From: Alphaproteobacteria bacterium
GTDB taxonomy: Bacteria; Pseudomonadota; Alphaproteobacteria; Micropepsales; Micropepsaceae
Direction: 5' to 3'
DNA: 64,000 nucleotides
NCBI GenBank assembly: GCA_021325375.1
Contig: JAJPHG010000011.1
Coordinates: 186,001 to 250,000, forward strand
The stretch's first letter is position 1; every line of letters begins with the position of its first letter. The notes under the pieces are model-generated. The model did no database searches. It saw only the letters and a list, made by a program, of their open reading frames with translations, and was not told the origin of the DNA. This document shows positions 25,273 through 34,289 of this stretch, piece by piece. The position numbers were made by a program, and so were the translations under genes.

Positions 25273-26445
25273 CTACTCCGCGGCTTTGGCGGCCTTCTTG
25301 GCTTCGTCCTCGTGGTGTTTCTGGATCGTCTGCATCGCCGCGCCGATGGCGGCGCCGATGAAGCGCTCCTTGTTGTCCTTGGCCCAGGCGAGCGCGGTCT
25401 CGCGCGCCGTGTTGGCGCCGTTGATCGCGGGCGTCACGTGGCGCTGCCAAAGGTCGTAGGACTTTTTCGTGTTCTCGAAATTCGCCCAATTGTGCGCGAG
25501 CTGCAGGAAGCAGCCGAACTCGCCCTGCTTCTTCTGCAGGCGGCGGATCTGCGCGATGGCGTCGTCGGGCGTGCCGACCACGGCGACGCCTTCCTCGACC
25601 AGCGATTCGAGCGGACGGTTCTCGGTCGTCTCGCGTCCGGCGACCGCCGAGATGCCGGAGAAATAGTCGCGCCATTTCTCGAAGCCGAACTTGCAGTTCT
25701 CGAACGCCTGCTCGCGCGTTTCGGCGATGTGCACGGGCCCGACGAGACGCAACGCCTGCGGATCCATCTTGCGGCCGTGCTCGGCGGCGGTGTCGTTGGC
25801 GACCTTCCAATTGACGGCCAGCGCGTCATAGCCGCCGGCCTGCGTGGCCGCGACGCAGAGCATGCCGAAGCCGTGACGGCCCGCGAGCTTTCCGCCCGAC
25901 GGCGTCACCGACGAGGCGACGCAAACTTCCGGATGCGGCCAGGTATAGGGCAGGAGCTGGCAGGTCGCGTCGGCGAGATTGAACCATTCGGATTTGTGCG
26001 TGACGCGCTCGCCCTTCCACAGGCGAAGGATGATCTCGATCGACTCGACCATGCGGTCGCGCTGCGTCGACGGCTCGATGCCCATCGAGAACGCATCCGA
26101 CGGCAGAAGGCCGGGACCGACGCCGAACATCACGCGGCCGCGCGTCTGGTGGTCGAGCTGGATGATGCGGTTCGCCGCCATCAGCGGGTTGTGATAGGGC
26201 AGCGACACGACGCCGGTGCCGAGCCGGATGCGCTTGGTGCGCTCGGCGGCGGCGGCGATGAAGAGCTCGGGGCTGGAGATGATCTCGAAGCCGGCCGAAT
26301 GGTGCTCGCCGATCCAGGCCTCTTCGTAGCCGAGCTTGTCGAGATGCTCGACCAGCTCGAAATCGCGCTGGATGCAGAGCGTGGGGTCTTCGTCGACGGG
26401 ATGGAACGGCGCCAGGAAGATGCCGTTGCGCAGCTTGATGGTCAT
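25273..26445 (-). CDS. LLM-class flavin-dependent monooxygenase
   Basis: This 390-residue protein belongs to the bacterial luciferase superfamily. GYEEAWIGEHHSAGFEI near residues 40-56, GVVSLPYHNPLMAANR and FGVGPGLLPSDA are hallmark TIM-barrel segments for FMN binding. It resembles LimB-like monooxygenases, which use reduced flavin from a separate reductase. The C-terminal 40 residues are Lys/Ala/Glu rich. Its neighbour is an amidase on the same strand 42 nt upstream, so they may be co-transcribed for breakdown of a common substrate. Confidence 0.88.
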   Translation of the reverse strand: MTIKLRNGIFLAPFHPVDEDPTLCIQRDFELVEHLDKLGYEEAWIGEHHSAGFEIISSPELFIAAAAERTKRIRLGTGVVSLPYHNPLMAANRIIQLDHQTRGRVMFGVGPGLLPSDAFSMGIEPSTQRDRMVESIEIILRLWKGERVTHKSEWFNLADATCQLLPYTWPHPEVCVASSVTPSGGKLAGRHGFGMLCVAATQAGGYDALAVNWKVANDTAAEHGRKMDPQALRLVGPVHIAETREQAFENCKFGFEKWRDYFSGISAVAGRETTENRPLESLVEEGVAVVGTPDDAIAQIRRLQKKQGEFGCFLQLAHNWANFENTKKSYDLWQRHVTPAINGANTARETALAWAKDNKERFIGAAIGAAMQTIQKHHEDEAKKAAKAAE

Positions 26446-26487
26446 TGTCGTTGCCTCGAAATAGCGGTAGGCGACTATGCCACGCCG

Positions 26488-27924
26488 TCAGTTGGGAGTC
26501 GCGGGTGGCGAAAAGCCTCTTAAGCTTTCCTCTACGGCAGCGGCGATGTCGAACAGCCGGTCCTCGCCGTTCCATGGCCCCACGATCTGCACGCCGACCG
26601 GCATTCCGGTCTTCGTTCGGCCCGCGGGGACCGCGAGCGCCGGCGCATGCAGCGAGGTCGCCGGCGCGATCCACCACAGCAAGGTGGAATAGGGGACCTG
26701 CGCGCCGTCAACGTCGAGCTTGCGGTCCGAGAACGTGCCTTCGTGCATGTGACGGAAGGCGGTGACCGGCGAGATAGGCATCACGATCGCGTCGGCGGTT
26801 CCAGCGAAGAACGCCGCGAGCACGTCTTTCTGCTTCTGGCGCCGGACCTGCGCCTTGACGATCTCGCGATAGCTCGCCGTCGCGCGCAGGCGATAGAGCG
26901 CGGCTTCCGCCCCATCGCCGCCTTCGCGCACCAGCCTCTCGTCTTCCATGCGGCGTGCAAGCGCGCTGCTGTAGACGTCTTGCGGAAGATCGGCGTTGAG
27001 CACGCCGGTCAGGATGGTGCGATAGGTATCGATCAGCTCTTCGCCCGCGATCGGCGGCTTGGCGCGAAAAACTTTCATGCCACGCCGCGACAGCGCGTCG
27101 GCGACGCGCCCGACGGCCTCGCGCACCTCACCCGCCAAGGGCCATCCCGGCTCGTCGTCCCAGATTGCGATGCGCAAGCCGTCCGCGGACGCGGGCTTTC
27201 CGACGCGTCCGCTGAGTACGCTCCACAGTAGGCGCAGGTCGCCGACATTGCGCGCCATCGGCCCCACGACATTGAGGTCCCGCTCGACGAAGGCGTCCGG
27301 CGCGGGCGGGATGTGGCCGCGCAGCGAAAGCGCGCCCCATGTCGGTTTGAGCGATGCGACGCCGCAGAAATTCGCCGGATGCCTGAGCGAGCCGCCGATG
27401 TCCGATCCGATCTCGAGCGCTGTGATGCCGCAGGCCAGCGCCGCCGCGGCGCCGCCGGACGATCCGCCCGGCGTGCGCGAGAGGTCGAACGGATTGTTCG
27501 TCGTGCCGTAGATCTCGTTATAGCTCTGGATGTCGCCCAGCATGGTGGAGACGTTGGTCTTGCCCCAGATCACGGCGCCTGCGCTTCGTGCGGCCGCCAC
27601 GACGTCCGCGTCCTCGCAATCCTTGGACCGTCCGGTGAAGCCGCGCGCGCCGACCACCGCCGGGAGGCCTTCGACGTCCAAGCCGTCCTTGATCGTCATC
27701 GGAAGGCCCGCGAGCGCGCCTGTGTCGCGGCCCTTGGCGCGCGCATTGTCGATTCCCGCGGCGTCCTTTCGCGCGCGCTCCAGATCACGCTCGGTCACGG
27801 CGTTGATCGTCCGGGCCAGCGCCTCGCCGCGCGCGGCATGGGCGTCGAGAAGCTCGCGCGCCGAAACGCGCTTGGCATGCAGATCCGCCAGCATGTCGCG
27901 TGCCGTCGCGTAAAGATCGATCAT
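26488..27924 (-). CDS. Amidase-signature hydrolase
   Basis: This 478-residue enzyme of the amidase signature family has the Ser-cisSer-Lys triad: Lys79 in LPMTIKDG, the glycine-serine loop TPGGSSGGAAAA with cis-Ser156, and nucleophile Ser179 in GSDIGGSLRHPA. It is not GatA, as there is no gatC or gatB next to it and the C-terminal part differs. ATG 27924 is chosen because upstream in-frame sequence is antisense to the dehydrogenase gene. Substrate unknown; probably an amide or acylated amine. Confidence 0.9.
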   Translation of the reverse strand: MIDLYATARDMLADLHAKRVSARELLDAHAARGEALARTINAVTERDLERARKDAAGIDNARAKGRDTGALAGLPMTIKDGLDVEGLPAVVGARGFTGRSKDCEDADVVAAARSAGAVIWGKTNVSTMLGDIQSYNEIYGTTNNPFDLSRTPGGSSGGAAAALACGITALEIGSDIGGSLRHPANFCGVASLKPTWGALSLRGHIPPAPDAFVERDLNVVGPMARNVGDLRLLWSVLSGRVGKPASADGLRIAIWDDEPGWPLAGEVREAVGRVADALSRRGMKVFRAKPPIAGEELIDTYRTILTGVLNADLPQDVYSSALARRMEDERLVREGGDGAEAALYRLRATASYREIVKAQVRRQKQKDVLAAFFAGTADAIVMPISPVTAFRHMHEGTFSDRKLDVDGAQVPYSTLLWWIAPATSLHAPALAVPAGRTKTGMPVGVQIVGPWNGEDRLFDIAAAVEESLRGFSPPATPN

Positions 27925-27990
27925 TTGCGATTCCCGGTTTCGCGCGCAATGACATAGCCTGCGCACGGAACTGTCCAGCGGGATCTCACC

Positions 27991-29019
27991 ATGCGCGCCG
28001 CGCTCTTCAAGGAAATGTCCAAGCCTTTGGTGATCGAGGCCATCGGCGATCCGGTGCCCGGACCGCACGATCTCATCCTGCGCGTGAAGAATTGCGGCAT
28101 CTGCGGCTCGGACCTGCACATGACCGAGCCTACCTCGATCATGCCGCTCGCGCTGGGCGCCGTGATGGGGCACGAATTCTCGGGCGAGGTGATCGAGGTC
28201 GGAAGCGCTGCCAAGTCGCGCTGGAAGAGCGGCGACCGTGTCGCGGGCTTTCCCTATATCTGCTGCGGCGAACAGGTCCCGTGCGCCAATTTCGGCTACG
28301 GCGTGCAGATGTGCGGCAAAGGCGTCGCGGTGGGATTGGGCCAGAGCAACGGCGCCTATGCGGAGCTCGTGCGCATCGGAGCGAGCGGTGCGTACCGCCT
28401 GCCCGACAGCGTCTCCTTCCGCGAAGGCGCGCTGGTCGAGCCGCTTGCGGTCGGCTTGCACGCCGTCGACATGGCGAAGATGGAGCGCGGCGCCACCGTG
28501 CTTGTGGTCGGCGCGGGGCCGGTGGGCCTTGCCGTGATGCTGTGGGCGAAGTTCCTGGGCGCCCGCCATGTGATCGTGAGCGAGCGGGCGGAGATGCGCC
28601 GCGCGATGGCGGCCAGGTTCGGCGCCACCGAGGCGGTCGATCCCTCGCAGCCCCTGACACCGCAGGTCGAGAAGATCGCCGGCCGCGGCCCCGACATCAT
28701 CTTCGAATGCGTCGGCGCGCCGGGCATGATCGGGGCCACGATGATGGAGGCGCCGCGCGGCGCGCGCATCGTCATCGCCGGCGTGTGCCAGCAGCCGGAC
28801 ACGATCATGCCGCTCATCGGCATCATGAAGGAGATCAACCTGCAATTCGTGCTCGGCTACCGCCCGGCCGATTTCGACTACGTGATCGCGATGATCGCGT
28901 CGGACCGCATCGACGTCGCCTCCATGATCACCGACATCGTCGATCTCGACGGCTTGCCGCCCGCCTTCGAGGCCCTGCGCAAGCCCGCGCATCAATGCAA
29001 GGTGATGCTGGAGAATTAG
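27991..29019 (+). CDS. Zinc-type medium-chain alcohol dehydrogenase
   Basis: This 342-residue MDR-family enzyme has catalytic zinc ligands in NCGICGSD (C35 or C38), GHE (H61, E62) and the nucleotide loop VLVVGAGPVGL. It resembles sorbitol or threonine dehydrogenase-like proteins. The structural-zinc lobe is unusual: cysteines at 91, 92, 98 and 108 do not follow the CxxCxxCx7C spacing, so this site may be altered or absent. The stop codon overlaps the brnA stop on the other strand by two bases. Confidence 0.88.
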   Translation: MRAALFKEMSKPLVIEAIGDPVPGPHDLILRVKNCGICGSDLHMTEPTSIMPLALGAVMGHEFSGEVIEVGSAAKSRWKSGDRVAGFPYICCGEQVPCANFGYGVQMCGKGVAVGLGQSNGAYAELVRIGASGAYRLPDSVSFREGALVEPLAVGLHAVDMAKMERGATVLVVGAGPVGLAVMLWAKFLGARHVIVSERAEMRRAMAARFGATEAVDPSQPLTPQVEKIAGRGPDIIFECVGAPGMIGATMMEAPRGARIVIAGVCQQPDTIMPLIGIMKEINLQFVLGYRPADFDYVIAMIASDRIDVASMITDIVDLDGLPPAFEALRKPAHQCKVMLEN

Positions 29020-29321
29020 CGGCCCGCATGCGCCTTCATATAGGCCCGCAGCACCGCGTTCATGCGCGTCTGATAGCCCTTGCCCTGCGCCTTGAACCAG
29101 ACGAGAACGTCGGGGTCGAGGCGCAGGGAAATCGGATTTTTGGCTTCCGGCAGGACCAGAACGGCTTTCGCGAACCAAGCAGCATCCAGCTCCGGCGCCA
29201 CGTCGGGATCGGCCGCGATTCCCGCATGGATTTCCTCATCGGTCATGTTCCGGAATTTTTCCCAATCCGTCCGGTCAGGAACGGCGGCGCCAATAGATCT
29301 CGCGCTCTTTGCGCCTCGCAC
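29016..29321 (-). CDS. brnA: BrnA-family antitoxin
   Basis: BrnA is the DNA-binding antitoxin of BrnT and autorepresses its operon. The protein has RTDWEKFRNMTDEEI, then NPISLRLDPDVLVWFKAQG and YQTRMNAVLRAYMKAH, the ribbon-helix-helix core. I chose GTG 29321 because it gives about 100 residues and overlaps the 3' end of brnT as is usual; an ATG at 29423 would add a lysine/serine-rich extension. No clear ribosome-binding site is seen. It appears intact. Confidence 0.85.
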   Translation of the reverse strand: MRGAKSARSIGAAVPDRTDWEKFRNMTDEEIHAGIAADPDVAPELDAAWFAKAVLVLPEAKNPISLRLDPDVLVWFKAQGKGYQTRMNAVLRAYMKAHAGR

Positions 29322-29548
29322 GGCGCGCCGAGATGATCCGCCTTTCGTCGCCGTTTTCGGTGTAGACGACGACTGTTTCTTCACCACTTGCAAGTCCGAT
29401 CGCGATCCATCGCGTTTCGCCATAATCGTATCTTTCGTCAGGCCAGACCAAAATCTCGTTGTTAAACACGCGCTCGGCGTCTTCGAGCGCGATGCCGTGC
29501 TTGCGGATGTTCGCGGGCGTTCTTTGCCAGATCCCGGATGTGTCGCAT
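29275..29548 (-). pseudogene. brnT: BrnT-like toxin, frameshifted
   Basis: BrnT is a RelE-fold ribonuclease toxin. The body from ANIRKHGIALEDAERVF to RRIISARRARRKEREIY is a clear BrnT, but this frame has no start of its own near the N-terminus. ATG 29548 opens MRHIRDLAKNA, which fits the BrnT N-terminus in another frame. From ATG to stop is 274 nt; removing one base near 29515 gives exactly 90 residues, the normal length. So a single extra base in the AACGCCCGCG stretch disrupts the toxin. A GTG at 29469 could start only a truncated 64-residue product. Confidence 0.75.
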
Positions 29549-29549
29549 T

Positions 29550-29570
29550 GTATATACGGGCTGTAGCTAC
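29550..29570. promoter_or_regulatory. Candidate BrnA operator and promoter
   Basis: Two 8-bp palindromes, GTATATAC (29550-29557) and GTAGCTAC (29563-29570), lie 13 bp centre to centre directly upstream of the brnT ATG at 29548. On the minus strand they follow TTGACG and include TATATA, so they overlap a plausible promoter. Ribbon-helix-helix antitoxins bind such short repeated palindromes, and BrnA is known to autorepress. An additional palindrome, GGACCGATTCGGTCC, lies at 29581-29595. Confidence 0.5.
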
Positions 29571-29576
29571 GTCAAG

Positions 29577-31091
29577 TTAGGGACCGATTCGGTCCTCCGG
29601 GATTATACACCACATTTGACGTCTGTGGTCATCGGGCGCGTTGGCCACGTGCGGGTCGCCGTCGCCGAGCATCATGGTGGCGCGCGTCGGCGCGTCGTAG
29701 CGCGGCCAGGGGCCGGTGGGCGCGGACGACGGATCGCCCGTGCGCGCGAAGGCGGTCCAGGATTGCATCATCGCGCTCGAGAGTGCGTCGGCGGCGGCGC
29801 CCTTGCCGAAGAATGCGCCGGCGAGCTTCTCGTTGTAGGTGCCGAAGACGAAGCCGATCTCGAGCGCGTGGCACGAGCCCAGCACGCCGCCCAGCAAGGG
29901 CGAGCGCCAGTCGAAGCGATAGGCGAAGGCGGGCGCGTGCGCGCTCTGCGCTTCGAGAAGGCGCGAAGCGGGCACGGCGAAGGAATGATCGGTCATCACC
30001 GCGTTCCAGCGCTCGAAGGGCGAGCCTTCGCCATAGGCCGCAAGCAGCGCGTCGGCGTGCTCCTCGCCCACGAGGCCCGCCGTGTAGCGGCGCAGCTTCG
30101 CTGCGTCCATCAATCTCAGTTTCGGCCGCGCGGCGGTGAAGAGCTTCCATTCCTCCATCGTGGTGCCGGCGAGCACGGGGATGCCGCGCGCCGCACCGCT
30201 GCGCACCTGCTCGATGGCGCGTGTCGGCAGCACGTTGCCGTCGATCGTGGGGCCGAACGGCAAGCCGCCGAGATCGCGCGGCGCATCGAGGATCGCGCCT
30301 TGCGCCTTGAGGATGGCGTCCATGGGCACTGAGAGCAGATTCGCCGCGTCGCCGCCCAGATGCTCGATCAGGCGGCGCGCGACCTTTGCGGAGGAATCGG
30401 ACTTGCGGCCGATATGGGCGGCGCCCGATTGCAGGATCGCCTTGTTGAACAGCCCGCGCGCTCCGGGCGCCGCGAGCAGCGCGCCCACGCTCATCGCGCC
30501 GGCGGATTCGCCGAAGACCGTGACGTTGCCCGGATCGCCGCCGAACGCGGCGATGTTGTCTCTCACCCATTTGAGAGCCGCGATCTGATCGCCGAGCCCT
30601 TCGGTTCCGGCGCCGGGGCATCTGCCGTCCGTGCCGCCTGCGAGGTTGAGGAAGCCGAACGCGCCCAGGCGGTAGTTGATCGTCACCACGACGACATCGC
30701 CCAGCGCCGCGAGCCGCTTGCCGTTATAGGTGCCCAGCGTCCCCGCGCCGGTGACGAAGGCGCCGCCATGGATCCACACCATCACCGGGCGCAAGGGCCG
30801 TTCGAGCGACGGCGTCCACACGTTGAGGTACAGGCAATCCTCGGACTGCTCGCCAGGCGTGCCGCCGATGAGCCTTTCGGCGGCGCTGGCGATCTGCGGC
30901 GCGATGGTGGCGAATCGCGCACTGTCGCGCAGGCCGATCCAAGGCTTCGGCGGCTCGGCGGGACGCCAGCGCAAAGGTCCCATAGGCGGCTCGGCGAACG
31001 GGATGCCGTTGAAGCGCAGCACCCCGTCCTTGGAAAAGCCCTTCAGGCGGCCCTGCCCGATCTCCACCAGTTCCGCCGTCTGCTGATCCAT
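29577..31091 (-). CDS. Type-B carboxylesterase, no signal peptide
   Basis: This 504-residue esterase has IHGGAF (107-112), the nucleophile elbow GESAGAM with Ser196, TTMEEWKLF with the acid and GSCHALEIGFVFG with the histidine. Unlike the paralogue at 8737-10269 it begins MDQQTAELVEIGQG without a signal peptide, so it is cytosolic. ATG 31091 is preferred; ATG 31121 is an alternative. The 3' end carries the palindrome just before the brnT promoter on the same strand, so brnT may also be read from this gene. Confidence 0.9.
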   Translation of the reverse strand: MDQQTAELVEIGQGRLKGFSKDGVLRFNGIPFAEPPMGPLRWRPAEPPKPWIGLRDSARFATIAPQIASAAERLIGGTPGEQSEDCLYLNVWTPSLERPLRPVMVWIHGGAFVTGAGTLGTYNGKRLAALGDVVVVTINYRLGAFGFLNLAGGTDGRCPGAGTEGLGDQIAALKWVRDNIAAFGGDPGNVTVFGESAGAMSVGALLAAPGARGLFNKAILQSGAAHIGRKSDSSAKVARRLIEHLGGDAANLLSVPMDAILKAQGAILDAPRDLGGLPFGPTIDGNVLPTRAIEQVRSGAARGIPVLAGTTMEEWKLFTAARPKLRLMDAAKLRRYTAGLVGEEHADALLAAYGEGSPFERWNAVMTDHSFAVPASRLLEAQSAHAPAFAYRFDWRSPLLGGVLGSCHALEIGFVFGTYNEKLAGAFFGKGAAADALSSAMMQSWTAFARTGDPSSAPTGPWPRYDAPTRATMMLGDGDPHVANAPDDHRRQMWCIIPEDRIGP

Positions 31092-31218
31092 CGCGTCCGT
31101 CCGATAGCCTTGGCCGAGCATAGCGCAAGCTCTCTCGCCGTCACGTGCGCGTGCGGGCGTGCAATCCATTCGTTATGTGTGGTAGAATCAACCGATTTTC
31201 ACTTTAAGATAGTCAAGT

Positions 31219-31752
31219 ATGACATCCCCCGTGGAGGCTGCCCGCCGGTACAACGCGCTCGCGGAGGCGGAAGGCTGGCATTCGACCTGCTTTGCGGCGC
31301 TCGACTTCAAGCACCGCGCGTTGCTGGATCTGCTCGCGATCTGGCGCCGTCACGCGCCGCCGGGCGGCGTGCCCAAGCGCAAGGAGCTCACGCCGCGCAT
31401 GCTGCGCGCGCATCTGGGCGACATCGCGATCTATGAGCGCACGAACGAAGGGCGCGAGCGTTATCGCATGCGGGTGATGGGTTCGCGGCTTTCCCTCGTG
31501 CTCGGCGATCTCAACGGCAAGTATCTGGACGAGGCGGTGCCCGCGAAATTCCTCAAGCGCTGGCATGCCGCCCCCAACGCGGTGCTCGAAGCGGGGGCGC
31601 CGCTGCGCTTCTTCAGCCGCGCCGAACTCGCCGACAAGCCCTTCATCACCGGCGAATACCTCATGGCGCCGCTCATCGGCGACGGCGGCGGGATGGACAT
31701 GGTGTTGGCCTGCGCCCTGTACGGCCCGACGGTCACGTCTTCGAAACGTTGA
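31219..31752 (+). CDS. PAS_5-domain protein
   Basis: This 177-residue single-domain protein has the PAS_5 layout: a helical lead-in (FKHRALLDLLAIWRRH), LTPRMLRAHLGDIAIYE, RYRMRVMGSRLSLVLGD and LMAPLIGDGGGMDMVLACALYG. No output domain is attached. It is a distant paralogue of 5530-6033. The 3' end overlaps the 3' end of the convergent GST-like gene by 20 bases. The 127-nt region before it has AT-rich stretches that could hold its promoter, but no clear box was identified. Confidence 0.7.
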   Translation: MTSPVEAARRYNALAEAEGWHSTCFAALDFKHRALLDLLAIWRRHAPPGGVPKRKELTPRMLRAHLGDIAIYERTNEGRERYRMRVMGSRLSLVLGDLNGKYLDEAVPAKFLKRWHAAPNAVLEAGAPLRFFSRAELADKPFITGEYLMAPLIGDGGGMDMVLACALYGPTVTSSKR

Positions 31753-32647
31753 AGCCCGCGCGCGGGAAGTGGACGACGACCTCGCCCACCTCCGGCGCCC
31801 CGCGGCGGATCGCGATCTCATGCGCGCTGGCAAAGACGACGCTGCCCGCGACCGGGTCGCGGCCATAGTCGTCGGCCGACACCGTCACCTTGTCTCCGGG
31901 CTGGAAGCGGCCGGACGGGTCGGCGGCCTCTTTCGCATCCGAGGTCGCGGCTTTGGCGATCGCGAGTGCCTCTTTCGCGTCCATCGGCGCCGGGCTTCCG
32001 TGGCCAAGCGCTGCGATCCGCGCGACCCAAGCCTCGATCTTCGGGAACTCCGCCAGAAGCTGCGGCGCGACGTGGGGGATCGCGGCCTTGATCCACCAGA
32101 AATTCATGTAGGCGTGGAGATCGGCGGCGCCGGGCTTGGGTCCGCCCATGAAAGGCCGTCCGTCCTCCAGCGTCTCGGCGACGAAATCGGCATGCGCGCG
32201 CCATTGATCGCGCGCGAATGGGGCGGCCGCCTTCATCGCTTCGACCGAGAAGGTGCTGCCCGACATCTTGGCGCGGTCTTGTTTGAACGCGTCGGGCACC
32301 ATGTCGCCGATCTCGGCGAAGACCACCGCGACGCTCGGCATGAAGAACAGCCGGTCGCTCCAGAAGCCGATGGCATAGGCAAGGCCGTTCCTGACCGGGA
32401 AGATCGAGGGCTCGGGATGACGCGCCTCCAGCGCGCGCAGGATGATCTGCGTGTCGCAATAGACGTCGGCGCCGATCTGCATCACCGGAATCTTGCGATA
32501 GCCGCCGGTGAGCGGGACGAGGTCGGGCTTGGGCATGATCACCGGCTGCTCGACCGCGCGCCACGCGAGATTCTTGATGCCGAACGCGACGCGCACCTTC
32601 TCGGAGAAGGGCGAGGAGGGGTAGTGGTGGAAGATGATCTCGGACAT
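31733..32647 (-). CDS. Glutathione S-transferase family protein with C-terminal extension
   Basis: The 304-residue protein has an N-terminal thioredoxin-like GST domain (FHHYPSSPFSEKVRVAFG with the SSPFSEKVR active-site region, then GYRKIPVMQIG) and a helical GST_C region. About 80 extra residues follow (from about 225), including FQPGDKVTVSADDYGRDPV, resembling a small beta domain not found in ordinary GSTs. ATG 32647 overlaps the stop of the preceding GST gene, so the two are coupled. Substrate unknown. Confidence 0.85.
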   Translation of the reverse strand: MSEIIFHHYPSSPFSEKVRVAFGIKNLAWRAVEQPVIMPKPDLVPLTGGYRKIPVMQIGADVYCDTQIILRALEARHPEPSIFPVRNGLAYAIGFWSDRLFFMPSVAVVFAEIGDMVPDAFKQDRAKMSGSTFSVEAMKAAAPFARDQWRAHADFVAETLEDGRPFMGGPKPGAADLHAYMNFWWIKAAIPHVAPQLLAEFPKIEAWVARIAALGHGSPAPMDAKEALAIAKAATSDAKEAADPSGRFQPGDKVTVSADDYGRDPVAGSVVFASAHEIAIRRGAPEVGEVVVHFPRAGFNVSKT

Positions 32648-33435
32648 CAGCGCAGCTCGTTGGAGAAGCGGATGTTGCCCTTCTCGATGCCTTCGAGAAC
32701 GACGTCGAGACCGCCGGAGCGGATCATCCATTCCAGGCGATGATCGCGATACTCGCGCTTGAACACGCCGCTCTCGATCGCCTTGTGCACGTCGGTCATG
32801 GAGGTGACGACCGCCGCCGCCGCCTTCGCCGATTTCGCCACCGACGGCCGCTGGTTGGCGCGCTTGAGCCATTGGCCGAGCTTCGAGCTCTCATCCGGCC
32901 CGATGCCGTTGCCGCGCGCGCCGTTCAGATAGGGCACGACGGACAGATCGGCGAGGCCGAAACGCTCGCCGCCGAACCATTCCCCGTCGCCCAGATGCCG
33001 CGCGAGCCACTCATAGATGCCGCGTGCCTGGTTCGACGCGCGCGCCTCCAGCGTGCGCGCGCGCTCGCCTTGCGCGCGCCTGAACCATTTGATCTCGCCC
33101 AGGCCCCAATTGATCGGCTCGAAGGACGTGTCCATCACGTCCTCGATGGTGCGCGCCATCGCGCGCGCGACCGGATCTTTCGGGAACAGCGCGGGCTCGG
33201 GCCATTTGTCCTCGATGTATTCGACGATGATCGTGGAATCGAAGAGCGAGACGTCGCCGTCGATCAGGGACGGCACCTCGCCGCGCGGATTGGATTTCAG
33301 GAACTCGCGGTCGGGCTGGCCCGAGCCGATCGCGACCGGCATCTTGGCCTCGTAAGCGACGCCCTTCTCGTCGAGCGCGATCTTGACCTTCTGCGCGTAA
33401 GGCGAGAGCGGATGTTCGTAGACGATCAGGGTCAT
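32647..33435 (-). CDS. Glutathione S-transferase family protein
   Basis: This 262-residue GST has the N-terminal thioredoxin fold (YEHPLSPYAQKVKIALDEKG with SPYAQKV, then NPRGEVPSLIDGD and the SNAIL-like DSTIIVEYIED) and a helical C-terminal domain with GGERFGLADLSVVPYL. A further 35 residues form a basic tail. It is followed with one base of overlap by a second GST-like gene, giving a paired GST operon for conjugation or detoxification. ATG 33435 is the natural start. Confidence 0.88.
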   Translation of the reverse strand: MTLIVYEHPLSPYAQKVKIALDEKGVAYEAKMPVAIGSGQPDREFLKSNPRGEVPSLIDGDVSLFDSTIIVEYIEDKWPEPALFPKDPVARAMARTIEDVMDTSFEPINWGLGEIKWFRRAQGERARTLEARASNQARGIYEWLARHLGDGEWFGGERFGLADLSVVPYLNGARGNGIGPDESSKLGQWLKRANQRPSVAKSAKAAAAVVTSMTDVHKAIESGVFKREYRDHRLEWMIRSGGLDVVLEGIEKGNIRFSNELR

Positions 33436-33452
33436 GGCATTTCCTTCTATTG

Positions 33453-34250
33453 CTACAATCCGCTCAATCCGCCATCGACCGCGAGCGTCTGCGCGGTGAT
33501 GTAGGCGCTTTCGTCGCAGATCAGGAACAGCGCGGCATAGGCCGTCTCCCAGCCCGTGCCCTGGCGGCCGAGCGGGATGCTGGTCGCGGCGCGGTTCGGG
33601 CGGCCGCGCGTGGCGAGGCGGCCGATGGAGGTGTCCATCAAGCCGGGTGCGACGACGTTCGCGCGGATGCCGCGTCGCGCGCCTTCGAACGCGACGTGGC
33701 GGGCGAGGCCGAACAGCGCGGATTTCGACGCGTCGTAAGCGGGCAGGCGGCTTCCCGCGGTCAGCCCCGCGATGGACGAGATGAAGACGATGGACGCGCC
33801 GTCGGCGAGCCGCGGCAGTGCTGCTTTCACGCTCAGCATGTGGCTGGTGAGGTTGATCGCCAGCACCTTGTCCCAGCTCTCGCGCGTGGTGCCTTCGAGC
33901 CACGGCCCGCCGGCGCCTATGCCGACATTGAGCACCAGCCCGTCGAGCCCACCGAGCTTGTCGGCGGCCTCGTCGACCATGCGTACGACATCGGCTTCCT
34001 TGGTGACGTCGGCGGTGATCGCAAGCGCACGGCCGTCGCAAAGCGCGACCGTCCCCTCGGCCGCCTTCGGGTCGCGATCCGCGACGGCGACGCGTGCGCC
34101 CTCGCGCGCGAACAGCACGCACATCGCCCGCCCATTGCCGATGGGCGTATCGGTCTCGCCGATATCCATCTGCCCGCCGCCGACGACGAGGATGCGCTTG
34201 TCCGTCAGCCGTCCGCGGCCGGGCGCTTTGCCTTTGCTTTCGTCCCGCAT
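33453..34250 (-). CDS. Short-chain dehydrogenase/reductase
   Basis: This 265-residue SDR has the catalytic Ser and YDASK pair (IVFISSIAG then YDASKSALFGLARHV), and NVGIGAGG in place of NNAG. The nucleotide-binding region is atypical: VVGGGQMDIGETDTPIGNG carries an insertion between the first and later glycines of TGxxxGxG, a variant seen in one SDR subfamily. It lies 17 nt upstream of the GST pair on the same strand, suggesting a three-gene detoxification operon. Substrate unknown. Confidence 0.88.
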   Translation of the reverse strand: MRDESKGKAPGRGRLTDKRILVVGGGQMDIGETDTPIGNGRAMCVLFAREGARVAVADRDPKAAEGTVALCDGRALAITADVTKEADVVRMVDEAADKLGGLDGLVLNVGIGAGGPWLEGTTRESWDKVLAINLTSHMLSVKAALPRLADGASIVFISSIAGLTAGSRLPAYDASKSALFGLARHVAFEGARRGIRANVVAPGLMDTSIGRLATRGRPNRAATSIPLGRQGTGWETAYAALFLICDESAYITAQTLAVDGGLSGL

Positions 34251-34289
34251 GTCCGCATTAGGGCGCGGCGGAAGGCGTCCCGCAAGCCC

